Of a stretch of DNA of 64,000 nt, positions 47,996 through 57,277 are shown piece by piece. The notes under the pieces are model-generated. The model did no database searches. It saw only the letters and a program-made list of their open reading frames with translations, and had not been told where the DNA came from. Position 1 is the first letter of the stretch. Each line of letters starts with the position of its first letter. Source of the DNA: Gaiellasilicea sp963789355 (GTDB lineage: Bacteria; Actinomycetota; Thermoleophilia; Gaiellales; Gaiellaceae); the NCBI GenBank assembly GCA_963789355.1, contig CAWBKK010000010.1:186001-250000 (forward strand), in the 5' to 3' direction. The position numbers and the translations under genes were made by a program.

Positions 47996-48994
47996 ATGCG
48001 CGTCGTCCTCGCCGATCCCCCCGCCTTCACGCCTCCGTACGACCACGCCCTCGCCGCTGCGCTCGCGCGGGCCGGGGCCGAGGTCGAGCTGGTGACATCG
48101 CGCTTTCGCTTCGGCGCTGCCCCCGAGCCGGACGGCTATCGGCGCCGCGAGCTCTTCTATCCGCTCTCTTCGCGGCTCTTCGGCCGCTCGCGCCTGCGGT
48201 TGCCGCTGAAGGTGCTGGAGCACCCGCTCGGTCTCGCGCGCCTCGCGGTCACCGGGGCCGACATCGTCCACGTCCAGTGGCTCGCCCTGCCCGAGGTGGA
48301 CGCGTGGCTGCTGCGCCACCGGGCGCCGCTCGTCCTCACCGCCCACGACCTGCTGCCGCGACGTACGGCGGCGAAGACGCGGCTCTGGCGGCGAGCGTTC
48401 GGGCGCTTCGAGCGGGTCGTCGTCCATTCGCAGCGCGGCCGCGAGACCCTCGCCGCGTTCGGCGTGCCGGAGGAGAAGCTGCGCGTGATCCCCCATCCGA
48501 TCACCGCGAGCGACCCGGTGCGGGCCGACGACGGCCGGACGGTGCTCGCACTCGGACTCGTGCGTCCGTACAAGCAGCTCGAGCACGCTCGCGAGGCCGT
48601 CGCCCGTGCCGGTGCCGAGCTACGCGTTGCCGGCGACGCCGCTGCTTTCCTCTCCGAGGCGGAGATCGACCGCGCGCTCGGCGAGTCGACCGTCGCCGTC
48701 TTCCCGTACCGGCCGGAGCTCGACCAGAGCGGCGCGCTCCTGAGGGCGCTCGGTGCCGGTGTGCCGGCGGTGGTCTACGACGTGGGCGGCCTGCCCGAGC
48801 CGGTGCGGGCGTTCGGTGCCGGCCGCGTGGTCGCGCCGGACGACGTCGACGGACTGGCCGCGGCAATCCGCGAGCTTCTCGGCGACGACGCAGCGCTGGC
48901 GGCGGCACGTGCCGGGGCGATGCGGGCGCGGGCCGAGCTGACCTGGGAGGCGTCGGCGCAAGCGCATCTGGCGCTCTACCGCGAGCTCGGATGA
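47996..48994 (+). CDS. Glycosyltransferase family 4 protein
   Basis: A 332-residue GT-B enzyme. The N-terminal acceptor half starts MRVVLADPPAFTPPYDHALA, and the C-terminal half has HPITASD, LGLVRPYKQLE and the sugar-nucleotide segment YRPELDQSGALLRALGAGVPAVVYDVGGLPE (partly conserved EX7E). It transfers a sugar from a nucleotide donor to an unknown acceptor. The start is fixed by the divergent -10 element. The stop overlaps the next ATG (ATGA). Confidence 0.87.
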   Translation: MRVVLADPPAFTPPYDHALAAALARAGAEVELVTSRFRFGAAPEPDGYRRRELFYPLSSRLFGRSRLRLPLKVLEHPLGLARLAVTGADIVHVQWLALPEVDAWLLRHRAPLVLTAHDLLPRRTAAKTRLWRRAFGRFERVVVHSQRGRETLAAFGVPEEKLRVIPHPITASDPVRADDGRTVLALGLVRPYKQLEHAREAVARAGAELRVAGDAAAFLSEAEIDRALGESTVAVFPYRPELDQSGALLRALGAGVPAVVYDVGGLPEPVRAFGAGRVVAPDDVDGLAAAIRELLGDDAALAAARAGAMRARAELTWEASAQAHLALYRELG

Positions 48995-49296
48995 GACTTC
49001 GCCGCGACCGTTTCGGCGACCTCGTCAGCCGCCAGCTCGACCTGTTCGCGGAGGACGAGGCGGAGCTGGTGCGCGAGGCCGACGATGCCGAGCGCGCGTA
49101 CGACGCCGCCGACCGCGACGAGGCCGAGGAGCTCTACGGCGACTACCAGCTGGTGCTGGAGGCGATCGCCGACCGGCTCGGCGAGATCCGCGACGCCTAC
49201 GCCGCCACGCTCCCCAACGATGCGATCGACGCCTACGAGGACTCGTTCGCCCGGGCGGCCCGCAAGCGCTATCCGAAGCTGCCGTCAGAGTTCTAG
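48991..49296 (+). CDS. Small acidic helical protein of unknown function
   Basis: A 101-residue, strongly acidic protein, probably all helix (FAEDEAELVREADDAERAYD, LYGDYQLVLEAIADRLGEI). The start overlaps the stop of the glycosyltransferase by 4 bp, and the GH15 gene begins 6 bp after it, so it belongs to that transcript. No family is recognised. Confidence 0.72.
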   Translation: MRLRRDRFGDLVSRQLDLFAEDEAELVREADDAERAYDAADRDEAEELYGDYQLVLEAIADRLGEIRDAYAATLPNDAIDAYEDSFARAARKRYPKLPSEF

Positions 49297-49302
49297 CGCT
49301 CC

Positions 49303-51088
49303 ATGCGGATCGAAGACTACGGCCTGATCGGCGACCTCCAGACCGCGGCGCTGGTTGGCCGCAACGGCTCGATCGACTGGCTCTGCTTCCCCCGCTTCGA
49401 CTCCGGTGCGTGCTTCTCGGCCCTGCTCGGGAACGAGTGGGACGGCCACTGGCTGATCGCCCCCGACTGCGAAGTCGAGCGCGTCGAGCGGCGCTACCGC
49501 CCGAGGACGCTCGTGCACGAGCTCGACTTCCACTGCGCGACGGGCAGCGTCCGCGTGATCGACTTCATGCCGCCGCGCGGCCAGGATCCCGACGTCGTCA
49601 GGATCGTCGAGGGGCTCGAGGGCTCGGTGCCGATGCGGCTCGAGCTCGTGATCCGCTTCGAGTACGGCTCGATCGTGCCGTGGGTGCGCCGGGTCGACGA
49701 GGAGACGCGCATCGCAATCGCGGGGCCGGACGCACTGGCGCTGCGGACGCCGGTGCCGATGCGCGGCGAGAACCTCCGCACGGTCGCAGACTTCACGGTC
49801 GAGGCGGGCGAGCGGAAGCCGTTCGTGCTCACCTGGTACCCCTCCCACCACGAGCTTCCCCGGGCGATCACGGCCGAGCATGCGCTCGAGGAGACGTGCG
49901 TCTTCTGGCGCGACTGGCTCCGGACGTGCGAGTACCTCGGGCGCTGGGAAGAGGCGGTTCTGCGCTCGCTGATGGTGCTGAAGGCGCTCACCTACGGCCC
50001 CACCGGCGGGATCGTGGCCGCGGCGACGACCTCGCTCCCGGAGCGGATCGGCGGCGTCCGCAACTGGGACTACCGCTACTGCTGGCTCCGTGACGCCACC
50101 TTCGCGCTCGATGCCCTGCTCGAGAGCGGCTTCACCGACGGAGGCCGCCGCCTGGCGAACCTGGCTGCTGCGCGCGGTCGCCGGCGATCCCGACGACCTC
50201 CAGATCATGTACGGCCCGGCCGGCGAGCGGCGCCTACCCGAGTTCGAGCTGCCCTGGCTCGCCGGGTACGAGGAGTCACGCCCGGTGCGAGTCGGGAACG
50301 GCGCCAGCTCGCAGTTCCAGCTCGACGTCTACGGCGAGGTGCTGGACGTGCTCCACCAGGCCCGCCGGCGCGAGATCGAGCCGGACGACCAGTCGTGGGC
50401 GCTGCAGAAGGTGCTGCTCGCGAGCCTGGAGCGGCGCTGGCGCGAGCCGGACGAGGGGATCTGGGAGGTTCGCGGCCCGCGGCGCCACTTCGTCCACTCG
50501 AAGATGATGGCGTGGGTCGCCTTCGACCGGGGCGTGAAGGCGGTCGAGCAGTTCGGGCGCGACGGCGCGGTCGACCGCTGGCGGCGGAGCCGCGACGAGA
50601 TCCGGGCCGAGGTGCTCGAGCAGGGTTGGAGCGAGGAGCTGAACTCGTTCGTCCAGTACTACGGCTCGGACCGCGTCGACGCGAGCCTCCTGACGATCCC
50701 GCTGATGGGCTTCCTCCCGCCCGACGACCCGCGCGTGCGCGGCACGCTCGAGGCGGTGCGCCGCGAGCTCGTCGTGGACGGCTTCGTCCAGCGCTACCGT
50801 CACGACGCGGAAGCCGAGTCGGTCGACGGCCTCCCGCCGGGTGAGGGCGCCTTCTTCCTCTGCTCGTTCTGGTTCGTGGACAACCTGGTCCTGCTCGGCG
50901 AGCTCGACGAGGCGTGCGAGATGTTCGAGCGGCTGCTCTCCCTCCGGAACGAGCTCGGCCTGCTCTCGGAGGAGTACGACCCGAAGCTCGAGCGGCTCGT
51001 CGGGAACTTCCCGCAGGCGTTCTCGCACATCGGCCTCGTCAACACGGCGCTGCTGCTCGACGCGGCGCTGCGCGAGAACGGCGACTAG
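49303..51088 (+). pseudogene. Glycoside hydrolase family 15 gene with a single frameshift
   Basis: Two plus-strand frames make one GH15 (glucoamylase/trehalase-like) protein of about 595 residues. The first frame (49303 on) has MRIEDYGLIGDLQTAALVG, GSIDWLCFPRFDS and NWDYRYCWLRDATF. The second continues from EAAAWRTWLLRAVAGDP through RVGNGASSQFQLDVYGEVLD to the stop at 51088. They join if one G near 50140 (GACGGAGG) is skipped. Either the gene is broken or the base is an assembly error. Family enzymes cleave alpha-1,4 glucans or trehalose. The stop shares CTAG with the convergent GH15 gene. Confidence 0.85.
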
Positions 51089-52743
51089 ACCTCGTCGCCA
51101 TCGGCCAGGGAGACGGCGGCGTTGACGAGCGCGAGGTGCACGAGCCCCTGCGGGAAGTTGCCCAGGTGCTCGCCGGTCTCGGGGTCGATTTCCTCGGCGT
51201 AGAGGCCGACGTCGTTCGCGAGCGCGACGAGCTCCCCCATCAGCTCGTGACCCTCCTCGGTCCGGCCGGCGCGGCCGAGCGCGTCGACGAGCCAGAACGA
51301 GCACGTCAGGAACGCTCCCTCGCTTCCCTTCGCCGCCTTGGTGCGGTAGAGCAGGGGCCCGCCCGCGCCGAGCTCCCGGCGAATCGTGTCCGCGGTCGCG
51401 AGGAAGCGCGGGTCGCCCGCGCGCGAGTAGGCGCAGAGCGGCAGCGAGAGCAGGGACGCGTCCACCTCGTCGCCGAGTTCGGGCGCGCGGACGTAGCTGC
51501 CGAGCTCCTCGCTCCAGCCCTCGCTCTCGATCCAGGCACGCACCGCCTCCGCCTCCTCGCGCCAGCGAGCGCCCGTGCCGGGAATCGCACCCTCCTCGGC
51601 GAGCGAGGCGGCGCGGTCGAGCGCCGTCCAGCACATCGCCTTCGACTGGACGAAGTCGGCGAGCCCGTCTCGCACCTCCCAAATCCCGGCGTCCTTGCTC
51701 CGCCACGAGTCGGCGACGAAGTCCGCGAGCGCGGCCAGGGCGCGACCGGCGTCGGGCCCCAGGAACGCGATCTCACCCCGGAGGCGCGACGCGCTCTCGA
51801 GCAGGTGGCCGTAGACGTCGAGCTGGAGCTGGCTCGTGGCGGCGTTTCCCACCCGGACGGGCTGCGAGCCGCGGTAGCCGGGCAGGGGAAGCTCACGCTC
51901 CTCCTCGTCGGAGCTGCCGTCGATCCGGTAGAGCGGCTTCACCTCCGGCAGGTCCGGGCGGATCGCCTCCAGCTGCCAGCGGAAGAACGCCTCCGCCTCC
52001 TCGCGGTAGCCGAGGAGGAGCAGCGCGCGCAGCGTGTAGATGCCGTCGCGGAGCCAGCTGAACCGGTAGTCCCAGTTGAGATCGCCGCCGATCTGCTCCG
52101 GGAGCGAGGTCGTCGGGGCGGCCACGATCGCGCCTGTCGGCGCGTAGGTGAGCAGCTTCAAGACGAGCGCGCTCCGGATCACCTCGTCGCGCCAGCGGCC
52201 CTCGTACTGGGCGCGGGAGGCCCAGCCCATCCAGGTGGCCGCCGTGCGCTCGAGCCGGCGCTCGGCGTCCTCCCGGGTCGGCGGGGACTCGGCGACGACG
52301 AACGTCGCGCGCGAGCCGGGGCCGAGCTCGAGCTCGCCGTCGCCCGCGTCCCACGTCGCCAGCTGGAGCTCGAGCCGAGGTTGAAAGCGCCAGCGCATGG
52401 CGACGCGGCCGTCGCGGGGGTCGACCACGCGGATCAGCTCGCGCTGGTCGGCGCCGAGCAGCATCGCGTCGGTGACGCGGACGGAGCCGGACGCGGTCGT
52501 GAAGGTCGTCTCGAGGACGTTCGTGTGCTCGCGGTAGCGCCGCACAGCCTCGAACGGCTCCACCGGCTCGAGCTCGAACCGCCCTCCCTCCCCGGCGTCG
52601 AGGATCCGGTCGAAGACGGGCTCCGAGTCGGCCCGCGGGAGGCAGAGCCAGTCGATCGAGCCGTCGCGGCCGACGAGCGCGGAGGTGTGCCCGTCCCCGA
52701 TCAGCGCGTAATCGGCGATCGGGAGATAGCCGTCGACTCTCAT
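51085..52743 (-). CDS. Glycoside hydrolase family 15 protein
   Basis: A 552-residue intact GH15 enzyme. The start gives MRVDGYLPIADYALIGDGHT; GSIDWLCLPRADS, GDLNWDYRFSWLRDG and VRVGNAATSQLQLDVYGHLLE are the family blocks. It would be an intracellular trehalase or glucan hydrolase, because no signal peptide is present. It is a paralogue of the frameshifted convergent gene. The ATG at 52743 is 25 bp after the dnaE2 stop; upstream frame extension into dnaE2 is a shadow. Confidence 0.9.
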   Translation of the reverse strand: MRVDGYLPIADYALIGDGHTSALVGRDGSIDWLCLPRADSEPVFDRILDAGEGGRFELEPVEPFEAVRRYREHTNVLETTFTTASGSVRVTDAMLLGADQRELIRVVDPRDGRVAMRWRFQPRLELQLATWDAGDGELELGPGSRATFVVAESPPTREDAERRLERTAATWMGWASRAQYEGRWRDEVIRSALVLKLLTYAPTGAIVAAPTTSLPEQIGGDLNWDYRFSWLRDGIYTLRALLLLGYREEAEAFFRWQLEAIRPDLPEVKPLYRIDGSSDEEERELPLPGYRGSQPVRVGNAATSQLQLDVYGHLLESASRLRGEIAFLGPDAGRALAALADFVADSWRSKDAGIWEVRDGLADFVQSKAMCWTALDRAASLAEEGAIPGTGARWREEAEAVRAWIESEGWSEELGSYVRAPELGDEVDASLLSLPLCAYSRAGDPRFLATADTIRRELGAGGPLLYRTKAAKGSEGAFLTCSFWLVDALGRAGRTEEGHELMGELVALANDVGLYAEEIDPETGEHLGNFPQGLVHLALVNAAVSLADGDEV

Positions 52744-52768
52744 CGCGCGGTCCTCCCCGCGCGCTGCG

Positions 52769-55700
52769 TTACCTATGCCCGAAGTGGTGGGCGGCCGGCA
52801 ACGAGGCGCCGACGTCGCTCGCCGCGACCCTGCGAGCCAGCGGCCCGAGGCTCTCGAGCGACTCGACGACGATGTTGCGGTTGTCCTTGATGTGCTCGAA
52901 GCGGCCGCGGGCGAGCAGGAGCGGCTCACCCCGGACGACGGCGCGGTTCCGCTCGTACAACTCCGGCGAGACGATCAGGTTGACCTGGCCGAGCTCGTCC
53001 TCCAGCAGCATGAAGACGATTCCACTCGCGGTCGCCGGCCGCTGCCGCGCGACCGCCATCCCCGCGAACGCGACCTTGCTGCGGTGCGGCGCCTCGTTCA
53101 GCCGGTCGCTCGGGAGCACGTCGGGCGGCAGGTGCGGCCGCAGCAGCGTCAGCGGATGCACGTCGATCGAGACGCTCGTCGTCGCGTAGTCGGCGAGCAT
53201 CCGCTCCCACATGGTCAGATCGGGCAACTCCGGCGTTGCCACCGTCGGATCGAGCTCGAGCGAGAGCTGCTTGTGCTCTCGCTGCACCGTCTGCGGACGG
53301 GTGACGAGTCCGAGCTCCCAGAGCAGGTCGCGCCGCTTGCCGAAGCGGTCGCAGGCGCCGCTGCGGAGGAGCGCCTCCAGCTCGCGCGCGTCGAGCGGCA
53401 GCCGCCGGGCCAGGTCGCCGACGCTCAGGAACTCGCCGCGCGCCTCGCGCTCGGCCACGACCGCCTCGGCGTCGTCATCCCCCACCGACTTCACGTACTT
53501 CAAGCCCATCCGGACGGCGCCTTCGTCCCAGGTGCACTGGACGAAGCTCAGGTTCACGTCCGGCGGCCGCACCTCCACCCCGCGCCGCTGGGCATCCCGA
53601 ACGAGCGACGACGGCGGGTAGAAGCCCATCGGCTGCGCGTTCAGGAGCGAGCAGAGGAACTCGGCCGGATAGTGATGGCGCAGCCACGCCGACTGGTAGG
53701 CGAGGAGGCCGAACGCGGCCGCGTGCGACTTCGGGAAGCCGAAGCCGGAGAAGGCCGCCAGCTTGTCGTAGACGCGGTCGGCCGACTCGGCGTCGACCCC
53801 GTTCCGCGCCGCGCCCTCGATGAACCGCTGCCGGAACGCCTCGATCGCCTCCTCGCTCCGCTTCCGGCTCATCGCCCGCCGCAGCCCTTCGGCCTCGCCG
53901 ATCGTGAAGCCCGCGAGCGCCATCGCAACGTCGAGCACCTGGTCCTGGAAGACGACGACCCCGTGGGTGTCGCGGAGCGGCTCGCGCAGCAGCTCGTGGT
54001 CGACCGGCGGCATGTAGGCGGGATCGACCCGCAGCCGCTCGCGCGCGTCGATGTACGGGTGCACGGCCTTGCCCTGGATCGGCCCCGGCCGCACGAGCGC
54101 CACCTGCACGGTCAGGTCGTCCAGGTTCTCCGGCTTCGTCCGGAGCAGGCTCTGCATCTGCGCGCGGCTCTCGATCTGGAAGTCGCCGATCGTGTCGGCC
54201 TTCTGGATCTCCGCGTAGACCGCCCTGTCGTCGAGCGGGATCCGGGAGAGGTCGATCGGCTCGCCGTACACCTCCGCGATCTGCTCGACGCAGTCCTCGA
54301 CCGCGGAGAGCATCCCCAGCCCGAGCAGGTCGATCTTGAGGAAGCCCGCGTCGGCGCACGAGTCCTTGTCCCACTGGCAGATCTGCCGACCCGTCATCGC
54401 CGCCGGCTGCAGCGGCACGAGCTCGACGAGCGGCCGCGAGGAGATCACCATCCCGCCCGGGTGCTGCGAGATGTGCCGCGGCAGACCGGCGATCTCCCGC
54501 GTCAGCTCGGCGAAGGCGCGCCAGCGCGGCGAGAGCAGCCGTCGCTCGGCCTCGGGGAGCAACGCCAGCTCGTCGGCGACCTTTGTCGCGTTCCAGCCGT
54601 CCGAGACGCGCGCGAGCCGCTCCAGCTCGGCGAACGGGAGCCCGAGCGCCTTGCCGACGTCGCGGATCGCCCCGCGGGCCCGGTAGGTGGAGAAGCTGGC
54701 GACGAGCGAGGCGTGTTCGCGGCCGTAGCGCTCGGTGACGCCGACGATCAGCTGCTCGCGGATGTCGCGCGGGAAGTCGAGGTCGATGTCGGGCACCGAC
54801 GCGAGCTCGCGGTTGAGGAAGCGGCCGAGCGAGAGGTTCTGGGCGACCGGGTCGACGTGCGAGAGGCCGGTCAGGTAGCAGACGATCGAGCCGACCGACG
54901 AGCCCCGCCCCCGCCCCGGCGGCAGCCAGCGGCGCGGCGAGCCGGGCCCGCGGATCCCGTTCGCGAGCTCCCGCGCCAGCTCGAGCACCTCCCAGTGGAG
55001 GAGGAAGAAGCCGGCGAGCCCGAGCTCGTCGATCAGCTGCAGCTCCGTTTCCAGCCGCGCCCGAGCCTGCCCAAGTAACAGTCTGTTACTTGGCGGGTAG
55101 CGCTCGGAGAAGGCGTCCTCGCACACCTGGGCGAGCTGCCTGATCGCGGGAACGTCGCCGTCGGAGAAGTCGGGATAGCGGTAGCCGAGCTCCTCGGTCA
55201 GGTCGAACTCGAGCCGTGCTGCGATCTCGGCGGTGCGCAGGACGGCGTCGCGGTCGTCGGGGAAGAGCTCGAGCAGCTCGGCCGGCGCGCGCAGGATGCT
55301 CTCCCGGTTGCCGCGCCGCTCGCGCTCGCTCGCCTCGAGCGAGGTGTTGTGGCGGATCGCGACGAGGACGTCCTGGAGCGCCGTGCGCCGAGGGTGGTGC
55401 GCGTGGACGTTGCCGGTGACGACGGTCTCGACTCCCGCGTGAGCGGCGAGGTCGCGCAGGAGCGCGTTCCGGCGGGTGTCGCCGCGCTCGAACGGACGCT
55501 GCAGCTCGACGTAGAAGCGCTCCGGGCCGAACGCACGAGCCAGGCGGGCGGCCGCGTTCGGGTCGCGCACGCCGAGCCCGTCGCGGGCGCAGCCGGAGAG
55601 GCAGACAAGGCCCTCGTTCTGCTCCGCGAGCAGCGCCGGGTCGAGCGCGGGCGGCAGCAATTCGCCCTCCTTGGGCCGCGTGTGCGCGTGCGCTGCGGTG

Positions 55701-55975
55701 AGGAGGCGGCAGAGGTTGGCGTAGCCCTGCGACGACTCGACGAGCAGGGTCACATGCGACCCGCCGGCGAGGGTCACCTCGACGCCGGTGAGCGCGCGGA
55801 CGCCGACGAGCTTGGCCGCGTGCGCGAGCTCGAGCGAGCCGAAGACGCCGTTGTGATCGGTGAGCGCAAGCGCCTCGTAGCCGAGCTCGGCCGCCCGCAG
55901 CGCCAGCTCCTCGGGGTGTGACGCGCCGTCGAGGAACGAATAGGCTGAGTGGGCATGGAGCTCGACGTAGGCCAC
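52769..55975 (-). CDS. dnaE2: Error-prone DNA polymerase DnaE2
   Basis: A 1068-residue C-family polymerase. The PHP domain is at the N-terminus (YVELHAHSAYSFLDGASHP), the palm has PDIDLDFPRD and the polymerase Asp residues, followed by the fingers and a C-terminal OB domain (VAFAGMAVARQRPATASG). It is the mutagenic polymerase of the ImuB/DnaE2 mutasome. The imuB gene is 1.5 kb away with two plus-strand genes between. GTG at 55975 is used; a GTG at 55984 is also in frame, and either overlaps the 5' end of the divergent cupin gene. An 11+1+11 bp palindrome lies within it. Confidence 0.94.
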   Translation of the reverse strand: MAYVELHAHSAYSFLDGASHPEELALRAAELGYEALALTDHNGVFGSLELAHAAKLVGVRALTGVEVTLAGGSHVTLLVESSQGYANLCRLLTAAHAHTRPKEGELLPPALDPALLAEQNEGLVCLSGCARDGLGVRDPNAAARLARAFGPERFYVELQRPFERGDTRRNALLRDLAAHAGVETVVTGNVHAHHPRRTALQDVLVAIRHNTSLEASERERRGNRESILRAPAELLELFPDDRDAVLRTAEIAARLEFDLTEELGYRYPDFSDGDVPAIRQLAQVCEDAFSERYPPSNRLLLGQARARLETELQLIDELGLAGFFLLHWEVLELARELANGIRGPGSPRRWLPPGRGRGSSVGSIVCYLTGLSHVDPVAQNLSLGRFLNRELASVPDIDLDFPRDIREQLIVGVTERYGREHASLVASFSTYRARGAIRDVGKALGLPFAELERLARVSDGWNATKVADELALLPEAERRLLSPRWRAFAELTREIAGLPRHISQHPGGMVISSRPLVELVPLQPAAMTGRQICQWDKDSCADAGFLKIDLLGLGMLSAVEDCVEQIAEVYGEPIDLSRIPLDDRAVYAEIQKADTIGDFQIESRAQMQSLLRTKPENLDDLTVQVALVRPGPIQGKAVHPYIDARERLRVDPAYMPPVDHELLREPLRDTHGVVVFQDQVLDVAMALAGFTIGEAEGLRRAMSRKRSEEAIEAFRQRFIEGAARNGVDAESADRVYDKLAAFSGFGFPKSHAAAFGLLAYQSAWLRHHYPAEFLCSLLNAQPMGFYPPSSLVRDAQRRGVEVRPPDVNLSFVQCTWDEGAVRMGLKYVKSVGDDDAEAVVAEREARGEFLSVGDLARRLPLDARELEALLRSGACDRFGKRRDLLWELGLVTRPQTVQREHKQLSLELDPTVATPELPDLTMWERMLADYATTSVSIDVHPLTLLRPHLPPDVLPSDRLNEAPHRSKVAFAGMAVARQRPATASGIVFMLLEDELGQVNLIVSPELYERNRAVVRGEPLLLARGRFEHIKDNRNIVVESLESLGPLARRVAASDVGASLPAAHHFGHR
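55071..55093. repeat. Perfect palindrome inside dnaE2
   Basis: CCAAGTAACAG and CTGTTACTTGG are perfect 11-bp arms around one central T. The element is AT-rich against the surrounding GC-rich sequence and codes in the dnaE2 frame for PSNRLLLG with the rare codons AGT, AGA, TTA and CTT. Confidence 0.9.
55941..55946 (+). promoter_or_regulatory. -10 element (TAGGCT) of the cupin gene
   Basis: TAGGCT ends 8 nt before the ATG at 55955. It lies within the first codons of dnaE2 on the other strand. Confidence 0.45.
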
Positions 55976-56791
55976 GCGGTGCACCTACCTGCCGGCGGCG
56001 GTGACGTCGTTCGGGACGTGCCCGAGAGCCGGGTCGAGTTCCTGTCCGACCGGGACGAGCTGCATGCGACGTGGACGCGCTTCGATCCCCACCGGGAAGG
56101 CGCGAGCGCCCACGTCCACCGGGCGCACAACGACCTCTTCTACGTCCTGGCGGGCGAGCTGACGGTGCTCGTCGGGCCGGATCGGGTCGAGACGCCGCAC
56201 CCGGCGGGAACGATCGTGCTGGCGCCGCCGCTCGTCGTCCACGGCTTCAGGAACGCGGCCGATGAAGAGCTGCGCTACCTCAACTTCCACGCGCCCGGCG
56301 GCGGCTTCGCCGAGTACATGCACGGGCAGGCGCCCGGCTTCGACTCCGAGGACCCGCCTGCCGACGGCGGCCTGCCGGCCGACGTCGCGTACATCGGCAC
56401 GGGCGACGTCCTGGTCGACCGGCCCGGCCTGCGCGTCTCGCTCCTCGTCGACGTGGACGCGATCGGGATCGCGGAGGTCTCGACCGAGCCGGACGGCCTC
56501 TCGCCGCCGCTGCACGTGCACCGCCGCCACATCGAGTCGTTCTACGTCCTCGAGGGCGAGCTCACGTTCACGGTGAACGGGAGCGAGGTGCGCGCGACCG
56601 CCGGATCGTGGCTCCAGGTGCCGCCGGGAGTGCCGCACACGTTCGCACCGGCCGGGTCCGACGACGTTCGCTACCTGGACATCCACACGCCGAGCTGCGG
56701 CTTCGGCGACTTCGTCCGCGCGCTCAGTGCCGCCCGCGACGAGAACGAGCTCGCGGCTGCTCGAGCGGAGTTCGACCAGGTACCGGCCTAG
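55955..56791 (+). CDS. Bicupin domain protein
   Basis: A 278-residue protein with two cupin domains. The first has HVHRAHNDLFYVLAGELTVL and a matching VVHGF; the second has PPLHVHRRHIESFYVLEGE and PPGVPHTF. The His/Glu metal ligands are present in both. Bicupins are mostly dioxygenases or metal-dependent sugar or small-molecule enzymes; the reaction is unknown. Its 5' end overlaps that of dnaE2 on the other strand by about 20 bp. Confidence 0.85.
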   Translation: MELDVGHAVHLPAGGGDVVRDVPESRVEFLSDRDELHATWTRFDPHREGASAHVHRAHNDLFYVLAGELTVLVGPDRVETPHPAGTIVLAPPLVVHGFRNAADEELRYLNFHAPGGGFAEYMHGQAPGFDSEDPPADGGLPADVAYIGTGDVLVDRPGLRVSLLVDVDAIGIAEVSTEPDGLSPPLHVHRRHIESFYVLEGELTFTVNGSEVRATAGSWLQVPPGVPHTFAPAGSDDVRYLDIHTPSCGFGDFVRALSAARDENELAAARAEFDQVPA

Positions 56792-56830
56792 GCCGCACCC
56801 CCACAGGACGACCGTGCGTTGTGCTCTCAC

Positions 56831-56953
56831 ATGCGCGCGCTGGCGACACTGATGGTCTCGATCTCCCTGGTGACGACGGCGCTCTTCGCACACGCGCTCA
56901 TCACCGCAGACGAGCCCGCCGCCCCGGTCTCCGCTCGCGTCGCGTCGCGCTAA
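56831..56953 (+). CDS. 40-residue hydrophobic peptide
   Basis: A short ORF whose product has a signal-like hydrophobic segment (LATLMVSISLVTTALFAHALI) and a short Ala/Pro/Arg tail. Its TAA stop forms the first bases of the -10 element of the next gene. No clear ribosome site is present. It is supported only by the composition of the product. Confidence 0.4.
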   Translation: MRALATLMVSISLVTTALFAHALITADEPAAPVSARVASR

Positions 56954-56956
56954 GCT
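56951..56956 (+). promoter_or_regulatory. -10 element (TAAGCT)
   Basis: TAAGCT ends 6 nt before the ATG at 56963, so this gene is also likely leaderless. Confidence 0.5.
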
Positions 56957-56962
56957 CGCCGG

Positions 56963-57277
56963 ATGGAGGCGCGAGAGCGCTACGACGAGCTCGCCGATTT
57001 CCTCGTCTTCCGCCACGACTTCGTCGAGTTGTCCCAGATGATGGGGATGCCCTGCATCAAGGCGCGCGGGAAGATGGTCGCCGGCTTCTCGCGTGGCGCG
57101 ATGGTCTTCAAGCTGCCCGCTGCCGACGCGCATGCCCGCGCGCTCGCGCTCGACGGTGCCCACCTGTTCGACCCTTCCGGGAAGGGGCAGCCGTTCAAGG
57201 AGTGGGTCGTCGTGCCGGCCGCGCACGCGACGGAATGGGAATCGTTCGCGGAGCACGCGCTCAGGCCCGCTGGCTGA
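56963..57277 (+). CDS. TfoX/YjbR-like small protein
   Basis: A 104-residue protein with the pattern MMGMPCIKARGKMVAGFSRG...LDGAHLFDPSGKGQPFKEWV, which resembles TfoX N-terminal or MmcQ/YjbR-like domains (a Lys-rich beta-hairpin followed by a small alpha/beta fold). The role is unknown. It is convergent with, and overlaps by 17 bp, the DUF6504 gene. The family assignment is tentative. Confidence 0.65.
   Translation: MEARERYDELADFLVFRHDFVELSQMMGMPCIKARGKMVAGFSRGAMVFKLPAADAHARALALDGAHLFDPSGKGQPFKEWVVVPAAHATEWESFAEHALRPAG

Noticed and set aside
52775..55078. A 767-codon plus-strand frame opposite dnaE2
   Set aside because: The product is Arg/Leu/Glu/Asp-rich with no domain pattern, while the minus strand encodes a complete DnaE2.
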